A stretch of DNA of 64,000 bases from an uncultured Clostridia bacterium (GTDB lineage: Bacteria; Bacillota; Clostridia; Christensenellales; UBA1242): the NCBI GenBank assembly GCA_934772045.1, contig CAKVMH010000002.1, forward strand, positions 1 through 64,000. The letters run 5' to 3'. Position numbers and translations under genes: made by a program. Shown here one piece after another: positions 35,685 to 43,831 of this stretch; within the stretch, counting starts at the first letter, position 1; the number at the start of each line of letters is the position of its first letter. The notes beneath the pieces were generated by a model, which had not been told where the DNA came from, did not search any database, and saw only the letters and a program-made list of their open reading frames with translations.

Positions 35685-35839
35685 ATAAAATATTAAGATA
35701 ATTTGCAGTTGGTATCGCAATTACGTTGCTCTTCCATCGCTAACGCTCACTCGTTGCCTGATGGCACCGCTACAACATGCCAATTTGTGGCATATTGCTT
35801 AACGCTACTCGTCGTTTGCACTAACAGTCCATAAAATAT
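35685..35839 (-). repeat. Element E2: 80-bp insert within a partial tRNA-Lys copy
   Basis: The tRNA 5' end with its upstream flank, CTAACAGTCCATAAAATATT on the plus strand, recurs at 35821-35840 after first appearing at 35676-35695. Between lies a degraded D-arm (GTTGCTC) and an 80-bp core (35732-35811) that starts TTCCATCGCTAACGCTCACT and ends TTAACGCTACTCG. The core is almost identical to that of E3 apart from hairpin loops. It lies between promoter and tRNA, so it should be transcribed in the precursor. Confidence 0.85.
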
Positions 35840-35849
35840 TGACTTTTAA

Positions 35850-35878
35850 ATTATATCAAACATAAATTTTAATGTCAA
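35850..35878 (-). promoter_or_regulatory. Promoter of tRNA-Lys(CTT)
   Basis: On the minus strand TTGACA, 17 nt, TATAAT, a perfect consensus match. Confidence 0.88.
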
Positions 35879-35949
35879 TAGTTTTAAATTAAAATTTTTA
35901 AATACCTTAATAATGTTATAAAACCGCAAAATTCGACATAAACTATCGT

Positions 35950-37005
35950 ATGAAAAAAATTGTGTTTACAGGTGGCGGAACTTATGGGCATGCCATGCCA
36001 AATGTTTATTTAATTGACGATTTAAAATCAAGCCATACACCTTATTACATCGGCAGTGACGGCATTGAAAAACGCCTTGTTAAAAATAAGGTAAAAAAAT
36101 ATTACACAATTCCATGCGTGAAATTAGTGCGTGGCAAAATTTTTACAAACTTTAAAATTCCATTTGTGCTTATAAACTCCATATTTAAAGCAAAAAAGGC
36201 ACTTAAAGAAATAAATCCAGATGTGGTTTTTAGCAAGGGTGGTTATGTGGCATTGCCTGTTTGCATTGCTGCTAAAATGCTTAAAATTCCTATTGTTGCG
36301 CATGAAAGTGATTATTCATTCGGGCTTGCCAACAAAATGATTTTAAAGCGTTGCAACACAATGTGTGTAAACTTTCAACACCTTGAAAAACAAAACCCAA
36401 AAATAACTTACACTGGCCCTATTTTAAGTGCAGATTTTGAAAACAACACAAAAAAATATAACAATGGAGCCATGATTAATGGGCAAACTTTAAAGTTAAG
36501 CCCAAACAAACCAACTATGCTTATCGTGGGTGGCTCGCTAGGTGCGGTTAAAGTAAATGAAATTGTTTTTAAAATTGCTGGCGAACTTGAAAAAAGTTTT
36601 AACATTATTCACATAACAGGCAAAGGCAACAATAAACTTAAATCGTTTGGCAATTACAACTCGGTTGAAATTGTTGAAAGCATGAATGAAATTTACAACA
36701 GTGTTGATTTTGTGTTGGGTAGGGCAGGGGCAGGTGTTACAGCAGAGTGCTATTATAAAAAACTGCCAATGTTTTTAATTCCGCTTGAAAATAAATCTAG
36801 CCGTGGCGACCAAGTGCAAAACGCATGCTATTATGTTGCGCGTGGGGTGGCAGAAATGCACCACGAAGATGACCTTACCGCTGAATTGTTGTTAAATAAA
36901 ATCAAAAATTTCCATGCTAACATCAGCAGATTTAAAAACGCATACAACTCGCAAAAAATCTTTAACGGCAAGCAAAAAGTCGTTGAAATAATCAAAAAAT
37001 ATTAA
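35950..37005 (+). CDS. murG: UDP-GlcNAc:lipid I GlcNAc-transferase MurG
   Basis: Membrane-associated GT28 glycosyltransferase that adds GlcNAc to lipid I to make lipid II for peptidoglycan. 351 residues. GGGTYGHAMP at 8-17 is the glycine loop (normally GGTGGH), VFSKGGYVALP the second, VAHESD the acceptor-site region, LIVGGSLGAVKVNE the C-domain start, and LGRAGAGVTAE plus KSSRGDQVQNA the nucleotide-sugar site. No mur or fts genes adjoin it, unlike the usual dcw cluster. No clear ribosome site; a -10-like TAAACT lies 5 nt upstream of the ATG. Confidence 0.9.
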   Translation: MKKIVFTGGGTYGHAMPNVYLIDDLKSSHTPYYIGSDGIEKRLVKNKVKKYYTIPCVKLVRGKIFTNFKIPFVLINSIFKAKKALKEINPDVVFSKGGYVALPVCIAAKMLKIPIVAHESDYSFGLANKMILKRCNTMCVNFQHLEKQNPKITYTGPILSADFENNTKKYNNGAMINGQTLKLSPNKPTMLIVGGSLGAVKVNEIVFKIAGELEKSFNIIHITGKGNNKLKSFGNYNSVEIVESMNEIYNSVDFVLGRAGAGVTAECYYKKLPMFLIPLENKSSRGDQVQNACYYVARGVAEMHHEDDLTAELLLNKIKNFHANISRFKNAYNSQKIFNGKQKVVEIIKKY

Positions 37006-37034
37006 ATTAATGGCTTGCAGTTTTGAAATTAACG

Positions 37035-37080
37035 AAACAAACTTATTTCCTTCGCTTCTGCTTATGAATTCGGTTTGTTG
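37035..37080. repeat. Dispersed hairpin repeat, copy 3
   Basis: AACAAAC / GTTTGTT arms around a loop with CCTTCGCTTCTGCTTATGAA, the same loop type as copy 1 at 6144. Confidence 0.6.
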
Positions 37081-37091
37081 ATTATACAAAA

Positions 37092-37131
37092 ACAAAAAAG
37101 GGCAATGCATTTTAAAGCAAGCCTTTTTTTG
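37092..37131. terminator. Possible terminator between murG and phosphoketolase genes
   Basis: AAAAAAGGGC and GCCTTTTTTT can pair imperfectly; T-runs on both sides of convergent genes. Confidence 0.45.
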
Positions 37132-37165
37132 CGGTTTTAAAAATTAGATAGATGAATTTTTATTC

Positions 37166-39517
37166 TTAATCGTTCCAGTTCCAGTTTTCAATTTCTGGCA
37201 AGTCAACGCCATATTCGTCGATGTAGGCGGTGTGTTGTTTTAATTTATTGTTCATTTCACGCCTTATTTTTGTTTCAACGGCTTTATCAAGTTTTAGATA
37301 ATCTAATGATTTAAGCACCAAATGGAAGCGGTCGATATGATTTCTAACACGCATATCAAATGCAGTGGTTATTGTACCTTCTTCGCGGTAACCAGCCACG
37401 TGTAAGTCCTGATTATGGCGGTTATATGTCAAAGTGTGCACAAGTTGTGGGTAGCCGTGGAAGTTGAAAATGATAGGCCTATCTTTTGTGAAAATTGCGT
37501 CATATTCTTTATCGGTAAGCCCATGTGGGTGAGTGTTGTTTGAAACAAGTTTCATTAAATCCACAACATTAACAAATCGAATACTGAGTTCAGGCAAATA
37601 TTCGTGCAAAAGTTTAGCGCCTGCCAACGCTTCAATGGTTGGGGTGGCGCCACAGCACGCAAGCACAATGTCTGGTTTTTTTCTGTCGCCAAAACAAGCC
37701 CAATCCCAAACGGATAAGCCCTTTTCGCAATGGGCTTTAGCCTCGTCCATATTCAGCCATTGATAACTAGGGTGTTTGCTTGCAACAATAACGTTGATAT
37801 AATTTTTGCTTTTTGCGCAATGGTCATAGCATGAAAGCAAGCAGTTTGCGTCTGCTGGCAAATATGCGCGGATAACATCTTTATTTTTCGTTGCAATCAT
37901 ATCCAACAAACCTGGGTCTTGATGAGTGAAACCATTGTGGTCCTGTTGCCAAACATTGCTTGTTAAAACAAGGTTAAGTGAACTTATTGGGGCGCGCCAT
38001 GCGATATTTTGGCAGGCTTTAAGCCATTTTGCGTGTTGGGCTATCATGCTGTCAACAACGCGCACAAATGCTTCGTAACTGTTGAACATGCCATGCCTAC
38101 CAGTAAGCAAATAGCCTTCCAACCAGCCTTCACACATGTGTTCGCTAAGGAAACTATCCATAACATGGCCGTCGCATGTAAGGCGGTCATCTGTTGGCAA
38201 TTTAAGCGCATTAAAGTTGCGTGTGTTTGTTTCCAAAACTTTGGTTAATCTGTTTGAATTGTTTTCGTCTGGGCTAAAAATGCGGTAGTTATTTTTATTC
38301 ATTGACATAATGTCACGCACAAAACCGCCAAGTTCGTTCATATCTTGCGCTTTTACAGTGCCATGACCTTTAAATTTTACTGCATATTTTTCAAATTTAG
38401 GCAGTTTAAGTTCTTTTAACAGCAAACCACCATTAGTGTAGGCGGAAGCGCACATGCGTTTATTGCCTTTTGGCAAGATGTCAGTTATATATTTGTAAGG
38501 CGCATAGTTTTCATCAAATAATTCGTCAGGTTTATAACTTAACAACCAGTTTTTTAACAACTGCAAATCATTTTCGCCTTGCATGTTGATAGGAATTTGG
38601 TGTGCGCGCCAAAACCCTTCAATTGCTTTGCCGTCAACTTGTTTGGGACCAGTCCAACCTTTTGGTGTGCGCAAAATAATCATAGGGTAGGTCGGTGTGG
38701 AGTTTACATATTTATCCGCATTTTGCTTAATTTGCTGTATCATTTCAATGGTTTTGTCCATTGCTTTTGCCATTTTGATATGCATGGTTTTAGGTTCATT
38801 GCCTTCAACAAAAATTGGGGCATAACCATAACCTTGCATAAGGCTAGTCAATTGCTGTTTTGGTAACCTTGAAAGAACGGTAGGGTTGGCAATTTTGTAA
38901 CCATTCAAATGTAAAACTGGCAACACAACGCCGTCCATTTTGGGGTTTAAAAATTTGTTGCCATGCCATGCGGTTGCAAGTGGGCCAGTTTCTGCTTCGC
39001 CATCACCAACAACGACAGTGGCAATTAAATTTGGGTTATCCATAACTGCACCGAATGCATGGGCAAGTGAATAACCAAGTTCGCCCCCTTCGTGTATTGA
39101 ACCAGGCGTTTCTGGCACTGCATGTGAGCCTATCCCACCAGGGAAAGAAAATTGCTTGCAAAACCTTTGCATGCCGTCGTGTGAAAAATCGATGTCAGGG
39201 TAGGTTTCAGTGTACGTGCCTTCCATGTAGCAGTTTGCTGTTAAAAAGTTGCCACCATGCCCAGGGCCTGAAATAAAAATCATGTTAAGGTCATATTTAT
39301 TTATAACACGGTCACAATGTGCATAAACAAAGTTTTGCCCAGGCACCGTGCCCCAATGCCCAACAAGCTTTTTCTTTACATCGTCCATGCATAATTCATG
39401 GTCACGCATAAGCGGATTTTTAATTAAGTAAAGTTGGGCAACCGACAAATAATTGCAAGCGCGCCAATATGCGTCCAAACTTTGCATGTATTCTTTTGAT
39501 AAATAATTTTCTTTCAT
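37166..39517 (-). CDS. xfp: Xylulose-5-phosphate/fructose-6-phosphate phosphoketolase
   Basis: Thiamine-diphosphate enzyme that splits xylulose 5-phosphate (or fructose 6-phosphate) with phosphate to acetyl phosphate and glyceraldehyde 3-phosphate (or erythrose 4-phosphate), so it supports heterofermentative sugar use. 783 residues, the usual length. Diagnostic segments: GHWGTVPG, SGPGHGG, GSHAVPETPGSIHEGGELGY, and GDGEAETGPLATAWHGNKF (the ThDP/Mg motif). The second half holds SNVWQQDHNGFTHQDPG. SD AAGGGG. Single gene on the minus strand. Confidence 0.96.
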   Translation of the reverse strand: MKENYLSKEYMQSLDAYWRACNYLSVAQLYLIKNPLMRDHELCMDDVKKKLVGHWGTVPGQNFVYAHCDRVINKYDLNMIFISGPGHGGNFLTANCYMEGTYTETYPDIDFSHDGMQRFCKQFSFPGGIGSHAVPETPGSIHEGGELGYSLAHAFGAVMDNPNLIATVVVGDGEAETGPLATAWHGNKFLNPKMDGVVLPVLHLNGYKIANPTVLSRLPKQQLTSLMQGYGYAPIFVEGNEPKTMHIKMAKAMDKTIEMIQQIKQNADKYVNSTPTYPMIILRTPKGWTGPKQVDGKAIEGFWRAHQIPINMQGENDLQLLKNWLLSYKPDELFDENYAPYKYITDILPKGNKRMCASAYTNGGLLLKELKLPKFEKYAVKFKGHGTVKAQDMNELGGFVRDIMSMNKNNYRIFSPDENNSNRLTKVLETNTRNFNALKLPTDDRLTCDGHVMDSFLSEHMCEGWLEGYLLTGRHGMFNSYEAFVRVVDSMIAQHAKWLKACQNIAWRAPISSLNLVLTSNVWQQDHNGFTHQDPGLLDMIATKNKDVIRAYLPADANCLLSCYDHCAKSKNYINVIVASKHPSYQWLNMDEAKAHCEKGLSVWDWACFGDRKKPDIVLACCGATPTIEALAGAKLLHEYLPELSIRFVNVVDLMKLVSNNTHPHGLTDKEYDAIFTKDRPIIFNFHGYPQLVHTLTYNRHNQDLHVAGYREEGTITTAFDMRVRNHIDRFHLVLKSLDYLKLDKAVETKIRREMNNKLKQHTAYIDEYGVDLPEIENWNWND

Positions 39518-39621
39518 CTTAACCCCTTCAAATGAAAATTTAAAATAATTATACTCAAATTTTAGCTAAACTAAAAACAATTACGCCCGTTTTGAAAAAG
39601 TTTAATTAAATTAGGCGTAAA

Positions 39622-40497
39622 TTAAATTGAAATATTTTCGGTTTGTTTTAAAAGTGTAGCATATGCAAACTTTGTTTCGTCTTCTACAATTTTAAACCTT
39701 TTTGCCTTTGGCTTACCCCAAATGTTGAAAGTTTTAGGGCCTATCCATTCACTATAATCAGTGTGATGTGAGGTGGCATAAATCACTGACAAACTTGCCT
39801 TTGCTGGTGGCGGACAAACGATCTTCAAGCCGATTTTAACAAGCCAATTTATTGCCTTATGGTAGTGGTTGGTCATGTTGGTTAAAGTTAGCCCTGGGTG
39901 AACAATTGAAAATTCAACCTCACTGTTTTGTTTCATCAATTCAGACATTGCAAACATGGCAACGCGTTTGCTGTTGCCGTAAATGTGGTTAATTTTTTTG
40001 CAGTTTAGGAACTGAATGTCGTTCTTGTTTATTTTGGAATAATTGTAAGCAATGCTACCCATATAAAGCAGTTTTGTGTTGTTGGCTTTAAAAGTTTCAA
40101 GCAATTTTTGTGTTATATAAAACGGCATGAAGCAATTTGTTTGGTAAATGTTGTCAAAGCCTAAATCGGTCGTTTGGCGTTTAACATTGTAAATGCCAGC
40201 GTTGTGGAAAAAGTAATCAAGTTTAAGTGTTTTAACCTTTAAAATAAAGTTTTTAACGCTTTCAGTGTTGCATAAATCGAGCGGAATGAAGTCTATTTTA
40301 GCGTTGGGTTGCGCTTTTAAAATTTCATTTTTTAAGTCAAGCGTTTTTGCTTCACTGCGGTTTGCACATATGATGTGGGCGTGTGAGCTTACCAAATGCT
40401 TCACAACATGTTTTCCAATGCCACCAGTTGCACCAGTAATTAGGAATGTTTTGCCGTTTAATGCTTTGTAATTTGATAAAAATTTGTTAATATTCAT
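39622..40497 (-). CDS. SDR-family oxidoreductase (retinol dehydrogenase-like)
   Basis: 291 residues: TGATGGIG at about 21-28, HNAGIY, a Ser in MGSIAYNYS and the YGNSK catalytic pair. The longer C-terminal part and the ANRSE motif after strand 2 resemble WWOX/retinol dehydrogenase-type SDRs that use NADP(H). Substrate unknown. The mRNA is predicted leaderless (extended -10 ending 6 nt before the ATG). Confidence 0.82.
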   Translation of the reverse strand: MNINKFLSNYKALNGKTFLITGATGGIGKHVVKHLVSSHAHIICANRSEAKTLDLKNEILKAQPNAKIDFIPLDLCNTESVKNFILKVKTLKLDYFFHNAGIYNVKRQTTDLGFDNIYQTNCFMPFYITQKLLETFKANNTKLLYMGSIAYNYSKINKNDIQFLNCKKINHIYGNSKRVAMFAMSELMKQNSEVEFSIVHPGLTLTNMTNHYHKAINWLVKIGLKIVCPPPAKASLSVIYATSHHTDYSEWIGPKTFNIWGKPKAKRFKIVEDETKFAYATLLKQTENISI

Positions 40498-40503
40498 TTT
40501 GGA

Positions 40504-40512
40504 ATTTTAGCA
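40504..40512 (-). promoter_or_regulatory. Extended -10 promoter, leaderless type
   Basis: On the minus strand TGC-TAAAAT, 6 nt (TCCAAA), then the ATG at 40497. Confidence 0.65.
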
Positions 40513-40700
40513 TAAATTAAATAAAATACAAATTGTTTTAGGTTAAAATATGTGTTGAGTTTGACCAAATTATGGAATAAAACCTTAGTTTTGCATTATT
40601 AAAATTAGGCACAAAATGTGTTTAATTGCCTTAAATTAGGCACATCTAGTGGTGTTTGATGTAAAATAAAGTCGAATTTAACAAAAATTTGCATATTGAT

Positions 40701-40729
40701 TTGACTTTTCAATATATTGTTGTTAAAAT
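40701..40729 (+). promoter_or_regulatory. Promoter of the DegV gene
   Basis: TTGACT, 17 nt, TAAAAT, with a leader of about 90 nt. Upstream, TTAAATTAGGCACA appears twice (40598-40645 region); nothing else is seen in the gap 40513-40700. Confidence 0.75.
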
Positions 40730-40824
40730 GATAAGACAAAATTTAGAAATTTGGTGTTTCAAAACTGAAACTAAACCTATTAATATAAAAGCTTAAATTG
40801 TTTTAAGCAAAAAAAGGAAGATTT

Positions 40825-41670
40825 ATGAAAATTGCAATTTCAATTGACAGTGCATGCGATTTACCTAAACAGTATATTGCTGACAATGGCATTTTTTGCA
40901 TGCCATATTTTGTTAACATGGGGGAAGAAGAATTCCGCGATGGCGTTGATGTAACAAGCGCAGATTTGTTTAAGTTTGTTAAAGAAAAGGGTGTTTTGCC
41001 TAAAACTGGCGCCCCAAGTGCTGAAATGTTTAAGGAATACTTTGTTAACATTTTAAAAGATTATGACACAGTTATTCATATCGGCTTGTCAGATAAAATG
41101 ACATCAGCTTTGGCAAATGCAAGGCTGGGTGCTGAAAATTTGCCTGTGCATGTGGTGGATAGCATGTCGCTTTCATCAGGCATTGCTTTGCTTGCAATCA
41201 AATGCGTTGAAATGGTAAAACAGGGCAAGCAGGTTGAACAAATTGTTGAAGAATTAAACGCACTTCGCCCAAATGTGCAAACAAGCTTTTTGGTGGATAC
41301 ACTTAAATACCTTTATAAGGGTGGTAGGTGTAGTTCTTTGGCTTTGCTCGGCGCAACAATTTTGATGCTTAAACCACAAATTTCAGTTATTAATGGCGAA
41401 ATGAAGGTTACAAAAAAATATATGGGTGGCATAAATGGGTGCCTTAAAAAGTACGTGGAAGACATGCTTAAAAAATCTAACCCAGACCTATCCGTTGCTT
41501 TTGTGACACACAGTAGCCCAATGGATATTAGCGCAAAAATCTGCGACCGTTTGCGTGAGTACGGCTTCAAACAAGTTTATGATGTTAACGCAAGTTCAAC
41601 AATCAGTTCACACTGTGGCCCAGGCACGCTCGGCATTTTGTTCATCAACAACCCAACAGAAGCAAATTAG
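40825..41670 (+). CDS. DegV-family fatty-acid-binding protein (FakB-like)
   Basis: 281 residues. SIDSACDLPKQY at the start is the DegV domain 1 signature, KTGAPS the conserved TSQPS-like loop with the fatty-acid carboxylate site, then DSMSLSSG, VQTSFLVDTLKYLYKGGRCS, and the C-terminal SSTISSHCGPGTLGI. FakB proteins present fatty acids to the kinase FakA for phosphorylation; no fakA is in the window. SD AAAGGAAG. Ends at a bidirectional terminator. Confidence 0.9.
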   Translation: MKIAISIDSACDLPKQYIADNGIFCMPYFVNMGEEEFRDGVDVTSADLFKFVKEKGVLPKTGAPSAEMFKEYFVNILKDYDTVIHIGLSDKMTSALANARLGAENLPVHVVDSMSLSSGIALLAIKCVEMVKQGKQVEQIVEELNALRPNVQTSFLVDTLKYLYKGGRCSSLALLGATILMLKPQISVINGEMKVTKKYMGGINGCLKKYVEDMLKKSNPDLSVAFVTHSSPMDISAKICDRLREYGFKQVYDVNASSTISSHCGPGTLGILFINNPTEAN

Positions 41671-41772
41671 TAGGGCGGTTAAAACGAATTTTGGTTTTAT
41701 TTAGTTTTATAATTAAAACGATGGAAAAGAAAAATGGGCAAACCTTTTTAACTTAAAAATTATTGATAATTT

Positions 41773-41804
41773 AAAAAATCCACCATAGGTTTGGTGGATT
41801 TTTG
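41773..41804. terminator. Bidirectional terminator
   Basis: AAAAATCCACC / GGTGGATTTTT around an 8-nt loop, between convergent DegV and Nudix genes. Confidence 0.88.
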
Positions 41805-41858
41805 TATGTATTTAACTTTATTTGTGTAAAATTTGCAATATAATGTGCAACTATTGAA

Positions 41859-42365
41859 TTATAAATTAACAATTTCATCGTCAGTGATATTTTCAACTGC
41901 CTTAAAATTGTGATAAAGCATTTTCATTTCAGGGTCAAAATTTACTTTGCCAATAATTTTTTTGCCTTGCAAAACGTCAGGTATCCATAATAAATCGTCT
42001 TCAAGCATGCGTTCAAATGGAACTTTGTTTAAATCAAACCAGTTTGGAATGATTTCTTCCGTTTCTTTAATTTCGCCAGTGAAACTAAAACACTTGTAAA
42101 TGTACATTTCCATTTTTGCATGCTCGCCTTTGTACCATAAATCAAAATTAATTCTGCCAACTTGTGTATAATCGGTTGGGGTAGCACCAATTTCTTCTTC
42201 GCACTCTCTTACCATTGCTTGTTCAATGGTTTCACCTGGGTCAACTTTACCGCCGATGCCGTTCAATGTCCCTTTTGCAAAACCGCGTTTCTTTTCACCT
42301 AATAAAATTTTGTTGTCCTTAATAAATAAAGTTAAAGTGGTTTTAATTGTTTTTAAATTCTCCAT
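41859..42365 (-). CDS. Nudix hydrolase, MutT/MTH1-like
   Basis: 168 residues. The Nudix box runs GGKVDPGETIEQAMVREC followed by EEEIGA (about 39-62), with all metal-binding glutamates. KKRGFAKGTLNGIGG before it resembles 8-oxo-dGTPases of the MTH1 type, as does the W-rich part (NFDLWYKG). Likely removes oxidised dGTP. SD AAGGAGA. Transcribed from a promoter at 42581-42609 through a leader of about 210 nt. Confidence 0.85.
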   Translation of the reverse strand: MENLKTIKTTLTLFIKDNKILLGEKKRGFAKGTLNGIGGKVDPGETIEQAMVRECEEEIGATPTDYTQVGRINFDLWYKGEHAKMEMYIYKCFSFTGEIKETEEIIPNWFDLNKVPFERMLEDDLLWIPDVLQGKKIIGKVNFDPEMKMLYHNFKAVENITDDEIVNL

Positions 42366-42379
42366 ATAATCTCCTTAAT

Positions 42380-42417
42380 AAACTAATTTTGTTCGCATTT
42401 GCTCCAAAATATAGTTT
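42380..42417. repeat. Dispersed hairpin repeat, copy 4
   Basis: AAACTA / TAGTTT arms; followed by GTTTGTTGTTATCACAATAA, identical to the tail of copy 2. It lies in the leader of the Nudix gene. Confidence 0.55.
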
Positions 42418-42580
42418 GTTGTTATCACAATAAAAAATGTTTAAGCTGTTAAAATTAACCTCCTTTAATCATAAGCAAAAACAACACAGCCAAATTATTA
42501 TTTGCATGTATTTTTTTGCCATTCTTAAGAACTTAATCTTCCAACTTAAACAAACGGAATGGACGAATATTTGTACATTT

Positions 42581-42609
42581 ATATTACAACAAGTTCTAAC
42601 ATTTGTCAA
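42581..42609 (-). promoter_or_regulatory. Promoter of the Nudix gene
   Basis: On the minus strand TTGACA, 17 nt, TAATAT. Nothing else was recognised in 42418-42724. Confidence 0.7.
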
Positions 42610-42724
42610 CACCTAATCCAAATTTTTTATATTAAACATAATACAGATGTTGATGATAATTATATTAATATAATTAACCAGTCAAAATTCTACTCAAATT
42701 CTACTCAGCCGAAAAAATGATGCG

Positions 42725-42754
42725 AAAAAGGCATACCAATTATGGTATGCCTTA
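42725..42754 (-). terminator. Terminator of the minus-strand tRNA cluster
   Basis: AAGGCATACC / GGTATGCCTT with a T-run on the minus strand, about 30 bp beyond tRNA-His. Confidence 0.88.
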
Positions 42755-42783
42755 ATCTTAAAAACACAATATACTGTGTTAAA

Positions 42784-42860
42784 TGGGGTGGATAGAGGGA
42801 CTCGAACCCACGACAACCAGATCCACAATCTGGCGCTCTACCAACTGAACTATATCCACC
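42784..42860 (-). tRNA. tRNA-His(GTG)
   Basis: Encodes the extra G at -1 paired with C73, acceptor GTGGATA / TATCCAC, anticodon loop TTGTGGA, CCA. One U-U mismatch in the T-stem (GTGGG / CCCTC). Confidence 0.95.
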
Positions 42861-42892
42861 ATATAATAAAATATTGCCCGTTAAGGCAATAT

Positions 42893-42967
42893 TGGCTGGG
42901 GTAGCTAGATTCGAACTAGCGCGTGCAAGAGTCAAAGTCTTGTGCCTTACCGCTTGGCGATACCCCA
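42893..42967 (-). tRNA. tRNA-Gln(TTG)
   Basis: Acceptor TGGGGTA / TACCCCA, anticodon loop CTTTGAC giving TTG, T-loop TTCGAAT, discriminator G, CCA. Confidence 0.96.
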
Positions 42968-42970
42968 TTG

Positions 42971-43130
42971 TGGTGCGGATGAAGGGACACGCAATTCCTT
43001 GCGCATACACTTCGGCTTTCGCCTCGTGGACTCACATCTACAAACAACAAGCAGTTGTTGTTTGCTTTACGATGTTCCCCCTCTTAGGGTTCAAGCCCCT
43101 TCATCTACTAACTTGAACACTGAGATTAGG
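42971..43130 (-). repeat. Element E4 beside tRNA-Leu, with direct and inverted tRNA copies
   Basis: The tRNA-Leu 3' end is repeated directly: TGGTGCGGATGAAGGGAC at 42971-42988 and 43131-43148. An inverted T-arm/acceptor copy, GGGTTCAAGCCCCTTCATC, lies at 43087-43105 and is complementary to the mature tRNA-Leu 3' part over 19 bp with one G-U. Between them 43038-43070 carries the 33-bp core identical to that of E5 (centre CAAACAACAA / TTGTTGTTTG). It lies between tRNA-Leu and tRNA-Gln and should be cotranscribed. Confidence 0.85.
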
Positions 43131-43212
43131 TGGTGCGGATGAAGGGACTTGAACCCCCACGGTCACCCACTAGATCCTAAGTCTAGCGCGTCTGCCAATT
43201 TCGCCACATCCG
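43131..43212 (-). tRNA. tRNA-Leu(TAG)
   Basis: Acceptor GCGGATG / CATCCGC, long variable arm (TGGGTGACCGT), anticodon loop CTTAGGA giving TAG, T-loop TTCAAGT, discriminator A, CCA. Confidence 0.96.
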
Positions 43213-43242
43213 CAAAAGGGCGAACAGCCCGCATTTTGAAAA

Positions 43243-43318
43243 ATGGTGGCTCATCCGGGACTTGAACCCGGGACACCATGATTAAAAGTCATGTGCTCTA
43301 CCAACTGAGCTAATGAAC
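43243..43318 (-). tRNA. tRNA-Lys(TTT)
   Basis: Acceptor GGTTCAT / ATGAGCC (one G-U), anticodon loop CTTTTAA, T-stem CCGGG, discriminator A, CCA. First tRNA of the minus-strand cluster Lys-Leu-Gln-His. Confidence 0.97.
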
Positions 43319-43371
43319 CATACTTATCCTTCTATTTAGTTAAATTTGTGAACTCAAAACCTTTCAATCAT

Positions 43372-43491
43372 ATGATTAAAAGTCATGTGCTCTTCCATCG
43401 CTAACGCTCACTCGTTGCCTTACGGCACCGCTACAACATGCCAACCGTGGCATATTGCTTAACGCTACTCGCCAACTGGGCTAATGAACCA
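43372..43491 (-). repeat. Element E3: 79-bp insert in the D-loop of a tRNA-Lys(TTT) 5' half
   Basis: On the minus strand, GGTTCATTAGCCCAGTTGG, then the insert (43471-43393), then AGAGCACATGACTTTTAATC: a tRNA-Lys 5' half and anticodon arm with the D-loop interrupted and the T-arm and acceptor 3' side missing. The insert shares its ends and both hairpin stems with E2. It lies between the promoter at 43541 and the real tRNA-Lys. Confidence 0.88.
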
Positions 43492-43540
43492 CAAAATATG
43501 TTGATATCACAAAATGGTATCTACCACTAGCGACTTTTGT

Positions 43541-43569
43541 ATTATACACTATGAAAAATAAAAAAACAA
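43541..43569 (-). promoter_or_regulatory. Promoter of the minus-strand tRNA cluster
   Basis: On the minus strand TTGTTT, 17 nt, TATAAT, upstream of E3 and tRNA-Lys(TTT). Confidence 0.7.
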
Positions 43570-43714
43570 GTATTTTTTACAAAAAAAATGAAAAATTTTA
43601 AATTTGTTTAAGAAGATATCAAAATCTAAGCGAAACGAATCTTTTTTAAATTTATAATACAACCATAATAATATTTTTGGTGAAATTAATTTTAATTGAA
43701 TTTGTGAAATAACC

Positions 43715-43744
43715 TTGACAGTTTATTTTGAATTGTGTTAGTAT
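43715..43744 (+). promoter_or_regulatory. Promoter of tRNA-Gly
   Basis: TTGACA, 18 nt, TAGTAT; the tRNA begins 14 nt later. Confidence 0.72.
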
Positions 43745-43757
43745 TAATATGCTAAAT

Positions 43758-43831
43758 GCGGGTGTAGCTCAATGGCAGAGCGCTAGCCTTCCAAGCTAGT
43801 TACGAGGGTTCGATTCCCTTCACCCGCTCCA
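43758..43831 (+). tRNA. tRNA-Gly(TCC)
   Basis: Acceptor GCGGGTG / CACCCGC, anticodon loop CTTCCAA giving TCC, T-loop TTCGATT, discriminator T, CCA. Confidence 0.96.

Noticed and set aside
42705..43142. Open frames over tRNA-His, Gln and E4
   Set aside because: They overlap intact tRNA genes and the repeat element.
35732..43471. tRNA introns (group I or archaeal-type) as explanation of E2 and E3
   Set aside because: The split copies lack the 3' half of the tRNA, the insert is in the D-loop, and intact tRNA genes lie alongside, so nothing needs splicing.
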